Assembly: GCA_036936605.1 (NCBI GenBank)
Contig: JAUPFV010000005.1
Span: 53,030,742-53,094,741, forward strand
Reading direction: 5' to 3'
Source: Limnanthes douglasii subsp. nivea
Taxonomy: Eukaryota; Streptophyta; Magnoliopsida; Brassicales; Limnanthaceae
Length of the DNA: 64,000 nucleotides
Shown one piece after another: positions 54,658-64,000 of this stretch. The stretch's first letter is position 1. Each line of letters opens with the position of its first letter. The notes under the pieces are model-generated. The model was given only the letters and a program-made list of their open reading frames with translations, was not told where the DNA came from and made no database searches. A program made the position numbers and the translations under genes.

Positions 54658-57428
54658 GTAGTCCTCTTTGGATTCAAGCAAGATAGATGATCGAAGAGAG
54701 ACTCATAGTTCAGTTATTTCAGCTGAAGAGGTTGAGTTACACATTTTTTTAGATGGGAAATATGTTAGGATTTAAGCTAAGTTTCCACCAGAGATAAAGG
54801 AAATATTGTTGTCATTTTTGTCCAAAAACTTGCATGTGTTTTCTTAGTGTAACAAAGATGTAACGGGTGTACTAGCGACTATCATTTTTCATAAACTGGT
54901 TGTATAATCTGATGCAGACACTATCATATAGAGATGAATAGTTTTTTCAATAGAAAAATCTAAACCTATTGTCAAAGAGGTAGACAAACTAACAAAAGTA
55001 GGGCATATTCGGCAGTCTTAGTACCCGTTGTGGACTGCTAATCCAGTACTTGTGAATAAGAAGAACGAAAAATTATTAGATGTGTCTTGCTTTCACAGAC
55101 CTAAACATGGCATGTGTGAAGGACCCTTTCCTTGTCTATTGAATAGATCACTTGATAGAATATACTTCTAAAAATAAGTTACTATCTTTCATGGATGTGT
55201 TTGTTGGTTACAATTAGATATATATGGATCTAAAAGACCACGATAACACTACATTCATCATGGATAGGGGCTGTATTCTTATATGGTTATGCCATTCGGT
55301 TAAAAAATATTGGGGCTACCTATCAACGTCTGGTAAATAAAGAATTTTCTAACAAGATTAGAAGAAATATCGAGGTGTATTTTGAGAATGTGATGGTAAA
55401 AAGTTCGAGCGATCATGATCACTTACTGAATATCAAAGAAACTTTCTATAACTTAGAAACTATCATTTCTAAGTTAAATCTCAAGAAGTGCACATTCGGG
55501 GTACAATCCGAGAAATGGATACAAGCTGACCTACCATAGCTAAATGAATTTCTTGTTATGGACCCTCCCACATCAACAAAAAAAGTCCAAATATTAACTC
55601 GAAGGCTGGCAGCATTAAAAGGTAGGTCATCAAGCAAGTGTGCACCATTCTTCTAAGTTTTAAGAAATGCAAAATATTTTAATTGGTCTCCGTATTGTGT
55701 TGAGGAATTTCTTAAGATCAAGAATAATTTTTCTTCACCCAGAACTTTATCTAAGCCGGTAATGGGAGAAAGTCTCTATGTTTACTTAGTAGTATCCGAC
55801 TATGCATTAAGTGCAGTTTTAGTTCGGGAAGTTGATAGTTACCCTCGCCCCGTTTATTATGTTAGGAAAAGTTTGTTAGATGCTGAAAAGGGATATCTGA
55901 AGTTGGAAAATTTAGCATTAGCTCTTGCATAGCAGCCAGAAAAATGAGACCGTATTTTCAAGCATATTCTATTACCTTTTGAACTTCTTTTATACTCAAA
56001 ATATGCTTTAAAAACAAGATGTGTCGGGTCTGATGAGCAAGTGGACTGTGGAATTGGGGAATTAAGATATTTATTTCGCTCCTCGAACTGCAATGAAAGC
56101 AAAAGTTATCGCAAATTTCCTGGTTGAATTCCATTCGGAATGACCACGTGTGGAATCCCCTATTGAGAAGCCTGTGAAAGAATGGGTAGTTTGAACAAAT
56201 ATAGGATTTAGTATGTTGGGTTGTGGGGTAGGAATTTACTTACTATTTCCCTTCGGATTTTCAATGTACCAAGAAATATGTTTTGGTTTTAAGGCATCAA
56301 ACAATGAAGCTGAGTATGAGGAAACAATAGTAACAATAACCTGTATTGTGATGTCTTGGGTATGATGATTCCCATGTAATTTTTTCCAAATTACATGATG
56401 GAGAGGGCTCTGTCTACTATGGCTATTAAACTTTAACCATAAGAGTTTTATTACTAGAATATAATTGACCTTCCAACATGGCAGATACTAAAGAATTAGT
56501 TAAACGATTTGATCAATGCAAAAGGTTTGAAAATGCAATACATGTGGTAGCAGTCTTCAATAAAATCAATATCTGAAGCAATATCATTCGATAGATAGGG
56601 GCTTGATCTGGTGGGACCCCTACCAATGGCATCTGAAGATTGTCAAACTATGATACTAGTAGTTAATTATTTATCAAAGTGGGTGGAAGATGCACCTTTC
56701 TTCGGAACTACCTCTAGAGCGATGACCATGTGTATCCTCACCAATATATGTTGTAGATTTGGAGGATCCCTGTAAGCATTACGACAGATAATGGCCCCCA
56801 ATTTGAAAATAGAGACAAGAAATTTTTTTATACTTCCAAAGGAATTCGATAGAAGTTTTCTTCACCCTTTCACCCTCAAGCAAATGGGAAAATAAAGGTT
56901 GTTAACAGAGCTATACTGATGGAACTAAACGATAATTTAGAGGGGAGTAGTCGGAAAATGACCGAATTACTTATAAGAAATATTGTTGGTTTACCAAACT
57001 ACTTCCCAAATTGTCATTAAAAATATCATTTTGCTTTGGTCTATGAGATAGATGCGGTAACACTAACTTAATCTACCGTTCAATCTTTTCAGATTCAGAA
57101 CGACTCTGAAAAAGACAATTATACAACTATAGGGGCTTAATTAGATTTGGTTTCAGAAAAAAAAAAATCAAAGCTCACTTAAGAAATGTACATTATCAAG
57201 GTTTAATGAGAAGCAAGTATGCATCCAAACTTCGAAGAAGAGAGTTCAAAGTGGAGGACAAGGTTTGTTGGAAAGTATTTTAACATACCAAAGACAAAAA
57301 ATCTTGGAAAACTAACACTGAATTGGGAAGGACAATATACTATAAGTGAGAGGGTCAAACCTGGAATGTATCGATTGATTGATCAAGAAAGCAGTTGTCT
57401 AAGGACCCATGTAATGTTGAATACTTAA
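54658..57428 (+). pseudogene. Element G pol (broken, internal deletion)
   Basis: Linker IDDRRETHSS, then DKLTKVGHIRQS-x-YPLWTANPVLV (RT N-terminus). The RT catalytic box near 55376 reads VYFENV, so YIDD is lost. Gypsy RNase H 55770-55930. Archaeal-type RNase H starts near 56190 (GCGVGIYLLFPFG, SNNEAEYEETI) and is cut near 56345 by a deletion that joins integrase LHDGEGSVYYGY. Integrase: LVGPLPMAS, TTDNGPQFENR, and KIKVVNRAIL where the catalytic Glu is Lys. C-terminus QGLMRSKYASKLRRREFK is well kept. Confidence 0.82.
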
Positions 57429-57497
57429 GGCTTTATCTTGAATAATTGTATAATATGTTTATTATGTCTACATTGTTTTTATATGCATGTAAATATT

Positions 57498-57554
57498 TGG
57501 GGGACATACTATTTCCTACCCTGGTGGTGCGGGGAGGTTCTAATGAGGTGTTTG
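57498..57554 (+). other. Conserved post-pol box, element G
   Basis: GGGGGACATACTATTTCCTA, CTGGTGGTGCGGGGAGG and TTCTAATGAGGTGT. Best kept among the older copies. Confidence 0.7.
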
Positions 57555-57626
57555 AATAATTCTTAATCTATCATAAGTTCCTTAAACAATTCTTATGTTG
57601 TTTACGTACTTAGATTGTTTTTATAT

Positions 57627-58105
57627 GACTTTGAATGGATTACCTTTGAATAGTCAAAGTGTTTTTTTATATTCCTTCGAATGGATTACCTTCTAATGGT
57701 CAAAGGGTTGGTTTCATATACCTTTGAATGAATTACATTCTAATAGTTAAAGTTTTTGTTATATATGCCTTCGAATGGATTACCTTTGAATGCTCAAAGT
57801 GTTTATTTTACATGCCTTGGAATGAATTGCCTTTGAATCGTTAAAGTGTTTGTTTTGTATGCCTTCGAATGGTTTACCTTCGAATGGTCAAAGTGTTTTT
57901 TATATGGCTTCGAATGGATTACCTTCGAATGGACAAAGTATTTGTATTATATGTCTTCGGATGGATTACCTTCGAATGGTCAAAGTGTTTGCTTTATATT
58001 CCTTCGAATGGATTGCCTTCGACTAAATAAAGCATTTATATTATATGTCTTCAAATGGACTACCTTGGAATGACTAAATAATTTGTATTATATACCTTTG
58101 AATGG
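57627..58105. repeat. Minisatellite of element G, 47-bp period, about 10 copies
   Basis: CCTTCGAATGGATTACCTTC then GAATGGTCAAAGTGTTTG and a T/A-rich end. Unit starts at 57674, 57721, 57768, 57815, 57862, 57907, 57954, 58001, 58048 and 58095: spacing 47 throughout except one 45. Each unit contains a doubled CCTTCGAATGG. Confidence 0.95.
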
Positions 58106-58307
58106 TTGAAATAAGTGAGAAATAAAATAAATTGAAAGTAACTTTCATTAAACCGATGGGAGTACAAAGTGCCTTAAGTTGTGCTAAGGGCTTACAAAAA
58201 AACATTTGAATAAATCCTTGAACGAATCAAAGACTTGGTGCAATCCGGGTAAGATAACAAAAATGCTTTACATGAGATAAAGACTTAAAACACTAACACA
58301 AATATCA

Positions 58308-59731
58308 TTAGCCTATGGGCACGTCCCCATCAACATCTTCTTCTTCTAAACTCCTACCTCTGGAATCTCTTGCATCACTTTTTTCAGAACCATCAGTAGA
58401 AAAATCCATAAATATACCTAATTGATCAGCTATGGGCATATCATTGGGCCACAATCTTTCTGGAAACAGCTCCCACAAAGACCTAATGATTAACATTGGG
58501 AATGCCTTGTGAAACTCCAAAACCATATCAAATTTAATTGAGGCATCTTGTTTGTATAAGGATTTTAAGATCCTATCCGTGTATTCTTCTAATGCATCTT
58601 CTGTGTATTTTGCGTCCTGAGCTTTGAGAGAAGTCACCTCATCCTCGTATTTCTTAACGAGGGTCTCTCGATCACTTTTTTGCTTCGATAGGCATTTTAT
58701 GGTAACTTTATCGATGAACTATGATCTCTCCAGAACTGGATAATTGTAGCCCTTCATAAGTAGCCCTTAACTGTGCAAGCTCATATTTGAAACTTTGAAT
58801 TTATCTGCTAGACCATCAACATATATATTGTTTCCTCTCCAAATGGACTTTTTTATATTTATTTTCTTATTAAAGAGAAGCGATGATCTCTCTGTGGGCC
58901 TTTATATCCCTCTCCAGCTCGACAACGGGTCTTACAAATCTTAACACTGAATACCCTAGTGTATCATTTTCCTTTGACAGCTCGAAAGGCACATCATCAT
59001 AAACCACATTTATGGCATTATTTGTAGATTCGGGGAATTCATTTTCAAAAGCATCGAAGTCGATCCCACCTATAAGCCCTATCAGATTGTCTTTTCCATA
59101 TGTTTTCCCCTCAAGTATTAGGAGAAATAGAGAATAATGGTAAGATACTGGGAGTTTTGGAGGATCGACGGCTGAGATTGTAGAAGGGATGATATCCCAA
59201 TGGAGGAAGATCTTCGAACGGGTAGTTGTTCTTTTCCTTTTCTTTTCTCTCTTGTCGCTACCATGTTTGCTTCTCTTGTGTGTCTTTTTCCTCTATTACA
59301 CAGGTTGCTCTACGGATGCATTACCCTCTTCGATATTGGCAGTAGGTGCAATTGGCAGGGATTCATCGATTAAAGCTGACAAAGACTCATCTGGTTGCTT
59401 ATCGGATTCAACTTTTATTCTGACTTTCTTTTAGCCCTGCTTATTTTTCTTATCTTTCTTGTTCCAATGGATGGGGTCTCTGTTCCTGTTTGGAAGAAAT
59501 ACCTTACCATCTATAACTTTAACGTTTTTTAAAATAGTTGATGCCAGGGAAAAAGTAGATAATTTCTCCCATGTTAACTCCCGTTCGGAGCTAGTCCTCC
59601 AAATATGACTCTAAACCAAATTGTCGGGAGTAAAAAACTAGTAAGAGCTATTAGACCAGTTTTCCTAGTCTCATTGATTTATTATTTTGAGAGTGACCTT
59701 TGCTTATGCCAGATGATGCAGATAAGGCAGG
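58308..59731 (-). pseudogene. Element G antisense gene, exon 2 (broken)
   Basis: From 59731 downwards: a short start, SHIWRTSSERELTWEKLS (RSHLWNTTGRRDLTLEELS in B) near 59600, Lys-rich KKDKKNK, an acidic and Ser-rich region, coiled-coil fragments around 58700-58900, and the tail KFDMVLEFHKAFPMLIIRSLW with an acidic end to 58308. Stops and frame changes present. Function unknown. Confidence 0.75.
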
Positions 59732-59818
59732 CTTTAATACAGTTGTAAAGAAAAATAGGTTAGAGACAAGTTGTGAAGAAAAAGATATATGAGAAATAGT
59801 ACAAATTTGAAGGGCTAC
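59732..59818 (-). other. Probable intron of the element G antisense gene (87 nt)
   Basis: After RLIRFWKNT, the counterpart of LLRSRWRSD in B, comes T|GTAGCC at 59818; a matching acceptor TATTAAAG| ends at 59732. Phase 1, same length as the intron in A. The donor is weaker than GTAAGT. Confidence 0.5.
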
Positions 59819-61015
59819 ACGTGTTCTTCCAAAATCTAATGAGACGACTCAGATTACCTTGAAAGGTATTTTTCTTACCATTCTCCCACCAACTGTTGGT
59901 AAAGATAAATTGTATCTTTCACAGCTTATCGATTTCAAACAAATCATCTACCATCATATACTTGTTCCCCATGTTTTTGAAGTAAAATGGGATCTAAGAA
60001 TATCAATATAGCCCCGCAATAGCAACAAATTGCTCCATCAACATATGAATTTTTGATAATCTATATGCCATGATACACGAAATCAAGGTAAACCAATCAT
60101 TCACACTAGCCTGACTTGGGCACAGTTTTACCAAGCTGAAATAATTCACAATGTCTAGGTCCAATATAAATCAAAGGCTTTAGTTTAGCACATCTGGATA
60201 AACAACTAGCTCCCTCGGACCATAGTTCATTGAAGTCTATACTTGAGTAGGAACTCTAACCTTAAATTCTTTTGGGAATCCTCATTTGTATGAATAACCT
60301 CTAAGACCTTAGTTTAGCACATCTGGATAGAGAACCAGATCCCTCATACTACAGTCCATTGGAGTCTCTACTTGAGTAGGAACTCTAACCTTAACTTCTT
60401 TTGAGAATCCTCATTTTCATGAATAGCCTCTAACCCACTCTCTTGAAAATAAATATGAGAAATTTTATCAAGAGCCAGAAGATATTTGGTGCTGACCTTT
60501 AGAAATTTTGGCCCTACGCGTCCAATGAATGACGAGGGAAACATTTCAGTTTCTGTTTCGGTGTCCTTTCATTTTCAACCTATACTGTCTTTACCGTTCG
60601 AAGTTCTTTTCATAGCTAACTTTGAGGTCCCAACATTCTCTCTGGTTTGACCATATGTCTTTAAGGGAGATCTCTCACTAACGCCATCAATCTTATCCTT
60701 CATGTCTTTCAGACTAGATCTAGAAGGTTCAACTTGTTGAGAGCTTATATTCCCCTCATTGTTCGGTTGTTATGGGACAGCTTGATCACATTTTAGAAGG
60801 CTCTTCCTGTTGGGGTATATTATTCGCCTCTTTACTCAGATGTTGTGAGGAATGATCATTAGAAGGCTAGTTCTGTTGAACTGCTCATCGGTCCCTAAAA
60901 GGGTTTGTAAGACCTTTAGATTGTCTAATCAATATTGCATGTGAATTTTCTTATAAGTCAGAAACCATTTCTATGAAGGTAGAAGGATCTCTACGCCTAG
61001 TAGCTCTGAGACAAT
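59819..61015 (-). pseudogene. Element G antisense gene, exon 1 (broken, domain duplicated)
   Basis: Contains GFPKEFKVRVPTQVQTSMN, PRELVVYPDVLN, LDLDIVNYFSLVKLCPSQ, WFTLISCIMAYRLSK, FKNMGNKYMMVDDLFE and NSWWENGKKN in order, as in B. The piece from GFxKExKVRVPTQ to YPDVLN occurs twice in tandem (60181-60438). Stops are present and the N-terminal start is not certain. TATA box at 61312-61304. Confidence 0.75.
60181..60438. repeat. In-frame tandem duplication, 129-bp period, two copies
   Basis: TAGTTTAGCACATCTGGATA begins at 60181 and at 60310. The copies diverge at several sites. 129 bp is 43 codons, so the antisense reading frame is kept. Confidence 0.85.
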
Positions 61016-61303
61016 GATGGTCTTGTTTAACGAACCTTTAAAGTAAATGATTGAGCAGTAGAATAAGGTTTTGACGGGATGTTGTCTCTATTGTATGTGA
61101 AAAATCCTCTGTAATCGATTGATTGAGTAATAGTGATTGTGCCTACGGAGGTGGTTAATTCAGAAGCAACTCTAAAATTGGTGGATGAAATAAAAATATA
61201 ATCAATGGTTAACTTAATAATAACAGTAAGACGCAACTTCTCTCTTTAGAAATTTCATTTTCTCTATCTATATGTTACTGAACTGTGAAAGTGACATGAT
61301 ACC

Positions 61304-61312
61304 TTATATAAG
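61304..61312 (-). promoter_or_regulatory. TATA box of the element G antisense gene
   Basis: CTTATATAAGG, with TGATACATGTCAT about 150 bp upstream at the place of the G-box in A and B. Confidence 0.5.
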
Positions 61313-61663
61313 GGACTGTAGAAGATCGTTAGGTTCCCCTCTAGAGAAGTGAAAACATTACCAACATCTATAATTCTTAGGGGAATAGAAGCATATTCAA
61401 TTGTCAGCCTGCCTCACCTTTGGCAGAACAAGATCGTAGGTCTAATCAAGTAATGATACATGTCATACAATGCGTCTGGTTAACAACCATGAAGTTTCCC
61501 AACATATGTATCTGAATGGTGCCATCAGATAAAATTGATATATTTTTCTAAGCAAGTTTGAGCAAAACACTAAAGAGTTTTATCTGGAAAGATGGGTAAC
61601 CCCTATTTGAATAACTTATTAGTTAGACCTCCCAAATGTTTTTGAGAGGACTAAGGATGGCAT

Positions 61664-62036
61664 CTGATTAGGTCAGAAAACTTCGAAGGGTATATCGGGC
61701 TAAAGACCAATAATTATTTTTGGTTATTTGTTTTTATTTATATATTGTAATAATTTATTTAGATTTATTCCAATAATTATTTTGGGGCCCGATGGATGTT
61801 TTGGACTTTGGGCTTGACCCATGGAGTTTGTTCAGTCCATTAGGCCCTAAATGTTATCTTATAAATATTTTTTGAGAAAAAATTAATGAGGGAGGTTCAT
61901 TTATTACAAAATAAGACTTTTTCTCTTTAAATAATAACTGAAGCAGCTCAATTATCTCTCTATTCTCCATCTCAAATCAATACATTCTTCTTACATTACA
62001 AAAGTTCCCTTCGTATAAAATTTCTTCACACTATCA
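61664..62036 (+). repeat. Probable 3' LTR of element G
   Basis: Begins TGATTAGG after a purine-rich GAGAGGACTAAGG stretch and ends CACACTATCA. It contains GGGCCCGATGGATG and ATTAATGAGGGAGG and a pyrimidine-rich tail like the other LTRs. No partner copy is present, so borders are provisional. Confidence 0.5.
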
Positions 62037-62169
62037 ATAACTTTATAATATGTCTTAGACTAAGTGTTTTCCTCTTTATCTTTGGCTCTAGCAGGCTCAT
62101 CACGTAATATATCAAAAAATCATAATTACAAATAGATATGTCTATTATAAACCCCTTTACATGAGGTGC

Positions 62170-62700
62170 TAGTGTGATACAATAGTTTCTTTCAAAGCTC
62201 CATCAAGATGAATAGAACCATTTACTCTGTTTCATGGCAGTCTCCAAGTCACCAAGGATGTACGCGAACTCATTCTTCCAAACCTTACTGAAGTCTGGAA
62301 GGCCAGTAAGGACCTTTGTGTTATCATGCATGGAAATCTAAAAAATCGGGTTTACGCTTTGACCAAAATCAAAGATATTGCCAAAAATTTCATGAAGCTG
62401 AAGTATTAGCACACTTTATGTGACAATATAATAGAAACCATCAAGATCCTTTAGGCGTTCGACACCAACTTGGTTGGATATATTTGAGTATCTTTAAAGA
62501 ACTTGAACACAATAAAACTCAAGCAAAACTAAACCTCCGTCTTAAACATGTAGGTGAAAAAGACTGTCTCATGTTCATAATCATCCAAAGTTTTTATCAT
62601 CCCTCGTTAGAACCGAACCACCACATTATCTGAGATCCTCCACTCCTCCAACTTATCACGCTGATATTTGTTTCTCCAAATCATATTCAAGCTTATGGAA
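62170..62700 (-). pseudogene. Relic J: possible antisense-gene homologue
   Basis: Minus-strand translation contains HDNTKVLTGLPDFSKVWKNE, FAYILGDLETAMKQSKWFYS and earlier SLNMIWRNKYQRDKLEEW and LDDYEHETVFFTYMFK. The DF-x-x-VW-K/R-x-x-F pattern recalls the F-K-x-VDD..W-x-TQF region of the antisense genes above, but similarity is weak. Stops are frequent. It could be any plant transposon-derived protein. Confidence 0.35.
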
Positions 62701-64000
62701 GACCCTCAAAAGTTAGTTGAATAACAACATGCTACCTGTTACGTATATTCTTTTCCCTTTGACAAAATAAAGTTTTTTTTCTCAATTGAGGTTTTGTTTT
62801 GTCAAATGTTTATAATGTAGGTAGGAACATGGTCAAATGAACCAATCCAGAGGCACCGCCGAGTTTTCATTCCGTTAGTGCTAGTTAAAATTTAATCAAA
62901 GTTAACACAAACACATCTAAAGACTTGTATGACTTCAACTAAAACTAGGCTATTTTATGAGTCAATAAAAAAAAATTCAGCCTGCAATGAAAATATACAG
63001 AATGTATTTAACCACCTTGGCTAAGTAAATATAACAAGAAACCCAAACATTCTACAATTTTTTGCATTCCTTGAATCTTTCGCAAGGAATATGAGGATAC
63101 TGCTAAATGTGAATTTAATCCAACCCAATTACTCGACCCGTAAAATAATAATAACTCAAGGAGTCGTATCTTAAGCATAATAAGAGTATTAAATAAGAAG
63201 ATATACTCGATGGACACGAAAAGTTGTATCATCATATGATTAATACCGCGTGATATATATATATATATATACATATATATATTAACCAATATACAATATA
63301 TTTTCTTCATCTTCTTCCTATATATAAAAGATGCGAGCCTCCATAATATATACCAAATTACTAGACGTAGTTGTATGATTGTTTTATTTTTTTAAACCAT
63401 AATTATAATCATTTATAAATATGTTTAATAATTTTGACTTTTTTATGATATTTGTCATAAAAATAACAATGAATAATAAAATCTTGATAATCTTATTAAT
63501 ATAAGATTGTAAGTATTATACACTGTTTGTTAAGTTATTTTATGTTTTAGTTAAGTTTAAATTTGAAATTTGGTTTCTATTATCCAAAAGTTATCATCCA
63601 AATTTGAAAATAAATATTATTTTTAAATATTAATAATTTTATTATTGTTTTTTTTATTATTCTTATTTTATTTAGGATAATCTATTAATAAGTACCCAAC
63701 ATCCAATTTATATATCAATAATCATCCAAAGTTTGATAAAATATCTTTGAATTATTTTTCCCTCTCTTATTTTTTTCAAATGACATATATTTCAAACCAT
63801 AGTTAAAAAAAAACTCGTTAAATACAATTATTTTTTTTAAAACAGACAAAACTAGAGTGGTGAAAGATATTGTTTTGATTTTTTTAGTTGCTTAAAAAAA
63901 TGTGTTCTAATTGCATAATTACGTGTATTTTGACTGCTAAGGAATTTTTTATTCCAGTTGTGAACTTACGTGCAAATGAGTTTCATAAATAAGAAAAAAA
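62701..64000. other. AT-rich sequence without recognised gene
   Basis: No coding region or element end was recognised on either strand. It contains a TA microsatellite and long A/T runs. Confidence 0.5.
63252..63282. repeat. (TA)n microsatellite
   Basis: About fifteen TA units with one C interruption. Confidence 0.95.

Larger units (their letters stand above)
54658..62036 (+). mobile_element. Element G: Tat-type Ty3/gypsy relic, 5' truncated
   Basis: Starts abruptly in the protease-RT linker and runs through pol, conserved box, a 47-bp minisatellite, a two-exon antisense gene with TATA box, and a probable 3' LTR. No 5' LTR or gag. The junction with D shows no duplication or LTR. Confidence 0.78.

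Noticed and set aside
57627..58105. Regular repeats as a CRISPR array
   Set aside because: Same reason: head-to-tail 47-bp units without spacers.

Overview
The window is plant nuclear DNA from a retrotransposon-rich, probably heterochromatic, region. No host gene, tRNA or rRNA was recognised. Almost everything readable is Ty3/gypsy LTR retrotransposon of the Tat/Ogre/Retand type. These carry a gag with a CHHC knuckle, an aspartic protease, a YIDD reverse transcriptase, a gypsy RNase H plus a second archaeal-type RNase H, and an integrase without a chromodomain. Each also has an extra gene on the opposite strand between pol and the 3' LTR. There is one copia element and one Athila-like gag. 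The species cannot be named from this sequence; a dicot is likely (inference).

Layout of 1-39.5 kb. An old minus-strand gypsy relic (E) is the substrate. It reads from gag near 39.5 kb down to reverse transcriptase near 1.1 kb and is cut by three insertions, each with a 5-bp target duplication that I could read. Element A (3192-23967, GTTTG) is itself split by element B (12707-23109, GGACA) inside A's antisense gene. Element C (24398-35008, GTATT) and copia element F (35375-39066, TCAAG) are also in E. Hand-counted LTR divergence is about 3.7% for B, 6% for A and 12% for C, which agrees with the nesting.

Layout of 39.5-64 kb. This part is more decayed: an Athila-like gag (about 41.0-41.6 kb), a pol relic H split around 43.3-45.65 kb by other relic sequence (including minus-strand gag I), element D (46.3-54.66 kb) joined abruptly to 5'-truncated element G (54.66-62.04 kb), a minus-strand relic J, and an AT-rich end.

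How the parts work together. In A-D and G the order is gag-pro, pol, a conserved box of about 55 bp, an optional minisatellite (35 bp in C, about 48 bp in D, 47 bp in G), then the antisense gene. The antisense gene has its own TATA box, a G-box in A and B, and a phase-1 intron at the same place in A, B, C and G. The other main observations are a TAG codon shared by A and B at the gag-pro/pol boundary, and copia element F, whose centre has been replaced by a gypsy gag-protease segment. All sense polyproteins carry nonsense codons or frameshifts, except the gag-pro frame of B.
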